A stretch of 48,947 nt of DNA from contig JAJFKL010000042.1 of assembly GCA_021773235.1 (NCBI GenBank), forward strand, positions 1 through 48,947, given 5' to 3'. The notes beneath the pieces are model-generated. The model had not been told where the DNA came from and did no database searches. It worked only from the letters and a program-made list of their open reading frames with translations. A program made the translations under genes and the position numbers. Position 1 is the stretch's first letter. Each line of letters begins with the position of its first letter. Shown in pieces: positions 46,428 through 48,947 of the stretch. Origin of the DNA: Gammaproteobacteria bacterium (GTDB lineage Bacteria > Pseudomonadota > Gammaproteobacteria > Eutrophobiales > Eutrophobiaceae).

Positions 46428-47066
46428 TTATTGGCTAGAACAACTAATGCCAGTACCACCTAAGCCGCAATAACCTGCTGGATTTTTTGCTAGATATTGT
46501 TGATGGTATGTTTCTGCATAATAAAATTCTGGCACATCAATTATCTCAGTCGTAATTGAAGAAAAACCTGCTTCATCAAGTTTAACTTGATAATCATTTC
46601 TAAAAGATTCTGCTAATTCTTTTTGTAATTCATTAAAAACATAGATTCCTGAGCGGTACTGCGTGCCAGCATCATTTCCCTGCTGCATGCCTTGTGTTGG
46701 GTTGTGGGATTCCCAAAAAACACTTAATAGCTGTTTAAAACTAATTTCTCTGGAATTATAGTTCACGAGCACCACTTCATTATGCCCTGTCATACCCGTG
46801 CAGACTTCTTCATAGCTTGGGTTTGGTGTAAGTCCGCCAGCATAACCAACAGCAGTTGAATAGACCCCCACTAATTCCCAAAATTTTCTTTCAGCACCCC
46901 AAAAGCACCCAAGACCAAACAAGGCTTGTTCTATATCTTCAGGAAATGGAGGTTTGATAGAGTTGCCATTAACAAAATGACGACTATCAACGGTCATCGG
47001 TGTCTGCCGTCCTGGTAATGCAGCGTCAGCACTGGGAAATTGTGATTTTTTATTTAGTCCAAACAT
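46428..47066 (-). CDS. msrA: Peptide-methionine (S)-S-oxide reductase
   Basis: MsrA reduces methionine-S-sulfoxide in oxidised proteins. The 212-residue protein has the catalytic C54 in [41 protein letters not shown] and the recycling cysteines C200 and C209 near the C-terminus. The N-terminal ALPGRQTPM segment matches the longer enterobacterial form of the enzyme. It shares the minus strand with the BPSS1780-type gene upstream. Confidence 0.96.
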   Translation of the reverse strand: MFGLNKKSQFPSADAALPGRQTPMTVDSRHFVNGNSIKPPFPEDIEQALFGLGCFWGAERKFWELVGVYSTAVGYAGGLTPNPSYEEVCTGMTGHNEVVLVNYNSREISFKQLLSVFWESHNPTQGMQQGNDAGTQYRSGIYVFNELQKELAESFRNDYQVKLDEAGFSSITTEIIDVPEFYYAETYHQQYLAKNPAGYCGLGGTGISCSSQ

Positions 47067-47109
47067 TATGCTTTGCTCTGATTAAGGGTTACGTCCGGAG
47101 TTCAATCGA

Positions 47110-47865
47110 CTAACGCGGTAATAATTGAGTCGGGTCGTCGCTTATATCGCTCTTAAAACAATCTAGATAAGAAACATACACACTAGCACTGAGAATTGGG
47201 AGTAGCACCAAATAGCCGAGCATGAGTGGTAAAGAAGCTATGATGGCCAATATAAAAACAACAATGCCATACAAGAAGAATGGTAAGACATTTTTTAGAC
47301 AGGCATTAAAACTCAATAGCATCGCTGAAAGTGCAGTCTCTTCACTGGATATGATAATAGTGGGAGCAAACCAAATCGCCATTACACAAGGTGTGAATAG
47401 TGTCACCGCTATTAATGAAAGCAGCATGATATCTGTTGCATGAGCAGAGAGATCCTCAACTTGTGCTTGCTCTATTTCTTGAAAAAATTCGAATCCGCCT
47501 AACATCACAAAAGCAAGTACAGCTACCAGAATTATAGCTGCGAAAGTAAGGATCGTATAAAACACACCCAGCATGGCCAAGCGTTTAAAATAGGGGGCGT
47601 TGAAACCGGCAAACATATGTTGAAACTCGAAAGAACCACCCTCTTTATGAGCAATACATCCGAGCATAAAACCTCCGACAACAACAGGGTAAAAGATGTT
47701 TAATACAATACCCCCTAGAGGAATAATACCAACGACCATCGAGATTAAGAAGAACACAAACATCGCAGCAATCCAACCAAGTGGGTTACGTGTAAAATAG
47801 GGCCATGCTTCTGTAATCCATGCAGCCCCCCTGCCAAAATTCGTAGACTGTATATACAAGCTCAT
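47110..47865 (-). CDS. BPSS1780-family membrane protein
   Basis: This 251-residue protein has about six hydrophobic helices. The N-terminal RGAAWITEAWPYFTRNPLGW matches the start of the BPSS1780 family of uncharacterised proteobacterial membrane proteins. The IIPLGGIVLNIFYPVVVGG segment and a cytoplasmic Phe-rich loop are also typical. Function is unknown. It is divergent from the TauE/SafE permease. Confidence 0.8.
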   Translation of the reverse strand: MSLYIQSTNFGRGAAWITEAWPYFTRNPLGWIAAMFVFFLISMVVGIIPLGGIVLNIFYPVVVGGFMLGCIAHKEGGSFEFQHMFAGFNAPYFKRLAMLGVFYTILTFAAIILVAVLAFVMLGGFEFFQEIEQAQVEDLSAHATDIMLLSLIAVTLFTPCVMAIWFAPTIIISSEETALSAMLLSFNACLKNVLPFFLYGIVVFILAIIASLPLMLGYLVLLPILSASVYVSYLDCFKSDISDDPTQLLPR

Positions 47866-47971
47866 AACACCTCTCCCCGTTACATAGAATTATCTTAGAC
47901 TGTCTATTTACACTTAAAATTGTTGGTTCAGGATATCGCATTTGTTCATTAGATTCTGTTAAGTTTACCCT

Positions 47972-48694
47972 ATGATTTTCCTGCTCCTATTCATTTTTGG
48001 ACTTATTGCCTGGTTTTTTAGTACTGTTGCTGCTGGTGGCGCTGCTACTCTGCTAATTCCAATCATTTCATTTTTTATAGGTGCGCAAATGGTCGCACCA
48101 ATCATCTCAATCGCTGCATTAATCGCAAACCCGTCACGTGCAGTGATATTTCGAAAGCATATTGATTGGCAAGTAATTCGCTTTTTACTGCCCGGTAGCA
48201 TAATTGGTGCAGTAGTTGGTTCTTGGTCTTTATCGCAGAGCAATATCCAGATTATCCAGATTTTGCTTGGCCTATTCTTAATCACCTACGTATTACAAGA
48301 TAAGTTTAGCAAAGTTAAATTAACAATGAGAATGAAGTTGCCCTGGTTTTTCCCCTTAGGGCTGACGGTTTCCTTTCTGTCAGGCTTGGTTGGCGCTACT
48401 GGGCCAGTACACAACCCCTTTATGCTGAGTTATGGACTGGAGAAAGAGTATCTAGTAGGTACAAAGGCAGTAAATTCACTGGTAATGCAGCTCACTAAGC
48501 TGGTTAGCTATGGTGCATTTGGTGCGCTTAGCGTACAAATTGCAGGTTTTGGTGTTGTCCTTGGTTTCGGCGCTTTAGTAGGTGTGATTCTGGCCAGAAA
48601 TCAGCTTAGTCGGGTTGATACCCAACGATTCAAGCAATATACCCTTATATTAATGTTTATTAGCGGTGTAGCCATGCTCTATAAAGCAATCTAG
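47972..48694 (+). CDS. TauE/SafE family permease
   Basis: This 240-residue protein has about seven to eight helices in the two-fold arrangement of TauE/SafE (DUF81) transporters, linked to export or uptake of sulfite, sulfoacetate or other anions. The first repeat starts FGLIAWFFSTVAAGGAATLL, followed by a Pro-containing IANPSRAVIFR loop. The second repeat contains SGLVGATGPVHNPFML. Substrate is unknown. It is a single gene with its own upstream gap. Confidence 0.87.
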   Translation: MIFLLLFIFGLIAWFFSTVAAGGAATLLIPIISFFIGAQMVAPIISIAALIANPSRAVIFRKHIDWQVIRFLLPGSIIGAVVGSWSLSQSNIQIIQILLGLFLITYVLQDKFSKVKLTMRMKLPWFFPLGLTVSFLSGLVGATGPVHNPFMLSYGLEKEYLVGTKAVNSLVMQLTKLVSYGAFGALSVQIAGFGVVLGFGALVGVILARNQLSRVDTQRFKQYTLILMFISGVAMLYKAI

Positions 48695-48773
48695 ATGCCC
48701 TAACTTGTAAAACCCATAAGCTATACAAACCACTGAAAAAAAAGTGAAAATCAATATATCACCAATATTTATA

Positions 48774-48801
48774 TTGCAGTGCACCAAATATGGTCTACAA
48801 T
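48774..48801 (+). promoter_or_regulatory. Promoter of the SDR gene
   Basis: TTGCAG (48774-48779), a 16-base spacer and TACAAT (48796-48801) match sigma-70 boxes, and AGAGG at 48832-48836 is the ribosome binding site, five bases before the ATG. The 147-base gap holds nothing else that I can identify. Confidence 0.5.
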
Positions 48802-48841
48802 AAGCACTTAATTCATTTTCCATTGCATTCAAGAGGTAAAC

Positions 48842-48947
48842 ATGGAAATCAAAGATAGAGTTGCATTAGTTACTGGTGGCGCGAGTGGTATTGGCCGGGC
48901 TGCTTCATTTGAATTGGCAAAACGCGGTGTTAAAGCAATCGCCATGG
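48842..48947 (+). CDS. Short-chain dehydrogenase/reductase, 5' part only
   Basis: Only the first 35 residues are inside the window; the gene continues past the right edge. The N-terminus contains VALVTGGASGIGRA, the TGxxxGIG dinucleotide-binding motif of classical short-chain dehydrogenases, followed by the first helix. Substrate and cofactor preference cannot be inferred from this part. Confidence 0.88.
   Translation, partial: MEIKDRVALVTGGASGIGRAASFELAKRGVKAIAM

Overview
The window is about 49 kb of low-GC, gene-dense bacterial chromosome. The gene complement points to a gammaproteobacterium. The rpsB-tsf-pyrH-frr-uppS-cdsA-dxr-rseP-bamA-skp-lpxD-fabZ-lpxA-lpxB-rnhB-dnaE-accA-tilS order is the classical gammaproteobacterial envelope and replication block, lipid A synthesis genes are present, and MutH (a marker of Dam-directed mismatch repair) is encoded. 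I cannot assign a genus. No rRNA, tRNA, CRISPR array, transposase or phage gene was seen. No gene-free stretch exceeds 300 bases; the longest are about 190-210 bases, at the left edge and upstream of the PilZ-like gene.

Layout. 1-194: the end of an unseen plus-strand unit (hairpin terminator) and a structured, probably repetitive intergenic element. 195-725: cytochrome b561, minus strand. 910-5441: a six-gene plus-strand operon encoding an L,D-transpeptidase, a DUF302 lipoprotein, a MotA/TolQ/ExbB-like channel protein, a TolR/MotB-like transmembrane helix fused to a beta-rich domain, a two-helix membrane protein, and a transmembrane protein with a periplasmic VWA domain and a cytoplasmic FHA domain. 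This is the best candidate for an undescribed system: a putative ion-driven envelope machine read out by a phosphopeptide-binding domain. 5450-8329: an unknown protein, a DUF455 ferritin-like diiron protein and tilS. 8466-27269: the housekeeping minus-strand block, transcribed from a good promoter in front of rpsB. 27471-33356: map, glnD, mutH, dusA and a periplasmic FKBP isomerase, plus strand. 33362-35278: a Cache-HAMP-PP2C (SpoIIE/RsbU-like) phosphatase, minus strand. 35376-39216: a small TPR protein, the Prc protease and an NAD-type isocitrate dehydrogenase that appears to start at ATT. 39285-44667: an S9 peptidase divergent from a class II HDAC-like deacetylase, then a TPR protein, CbiX and MtaB. 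44675-48947: small membrane and basic proteins, a PilZ-like protein, MsrA, a BPSS1780-type membrane protein, a TauE/SafE permease and the start of an SDR dehydrogenase.

How the genes work together. The minus block couples translation (S2, EF-Ts, RRF), UMP synthesis (PyrH), isoprenoid and phospholipid precursors (Dxr, UppS, CdsA), outer-membrane assembly (BamA, Skp, RseP), lipid A (LpxA/B/D with FabZ), DNA synthesis (DnaE, RnhB) and malonyl-CoA supply (AccA). Less usual features are the lysine/alanine-rich tail on ribosomal protein S2, the absence of ATG starts for icd and the DUF302 gene, and several perfect inverted or direct repeats in promoter regions. Start codons were moved from the longest open frame where a signal peptide, ribosome binding site or gene overlap justified it (rnhB, dusA, fkp, icd, S9 peptidase, TPR protein, PilZ).
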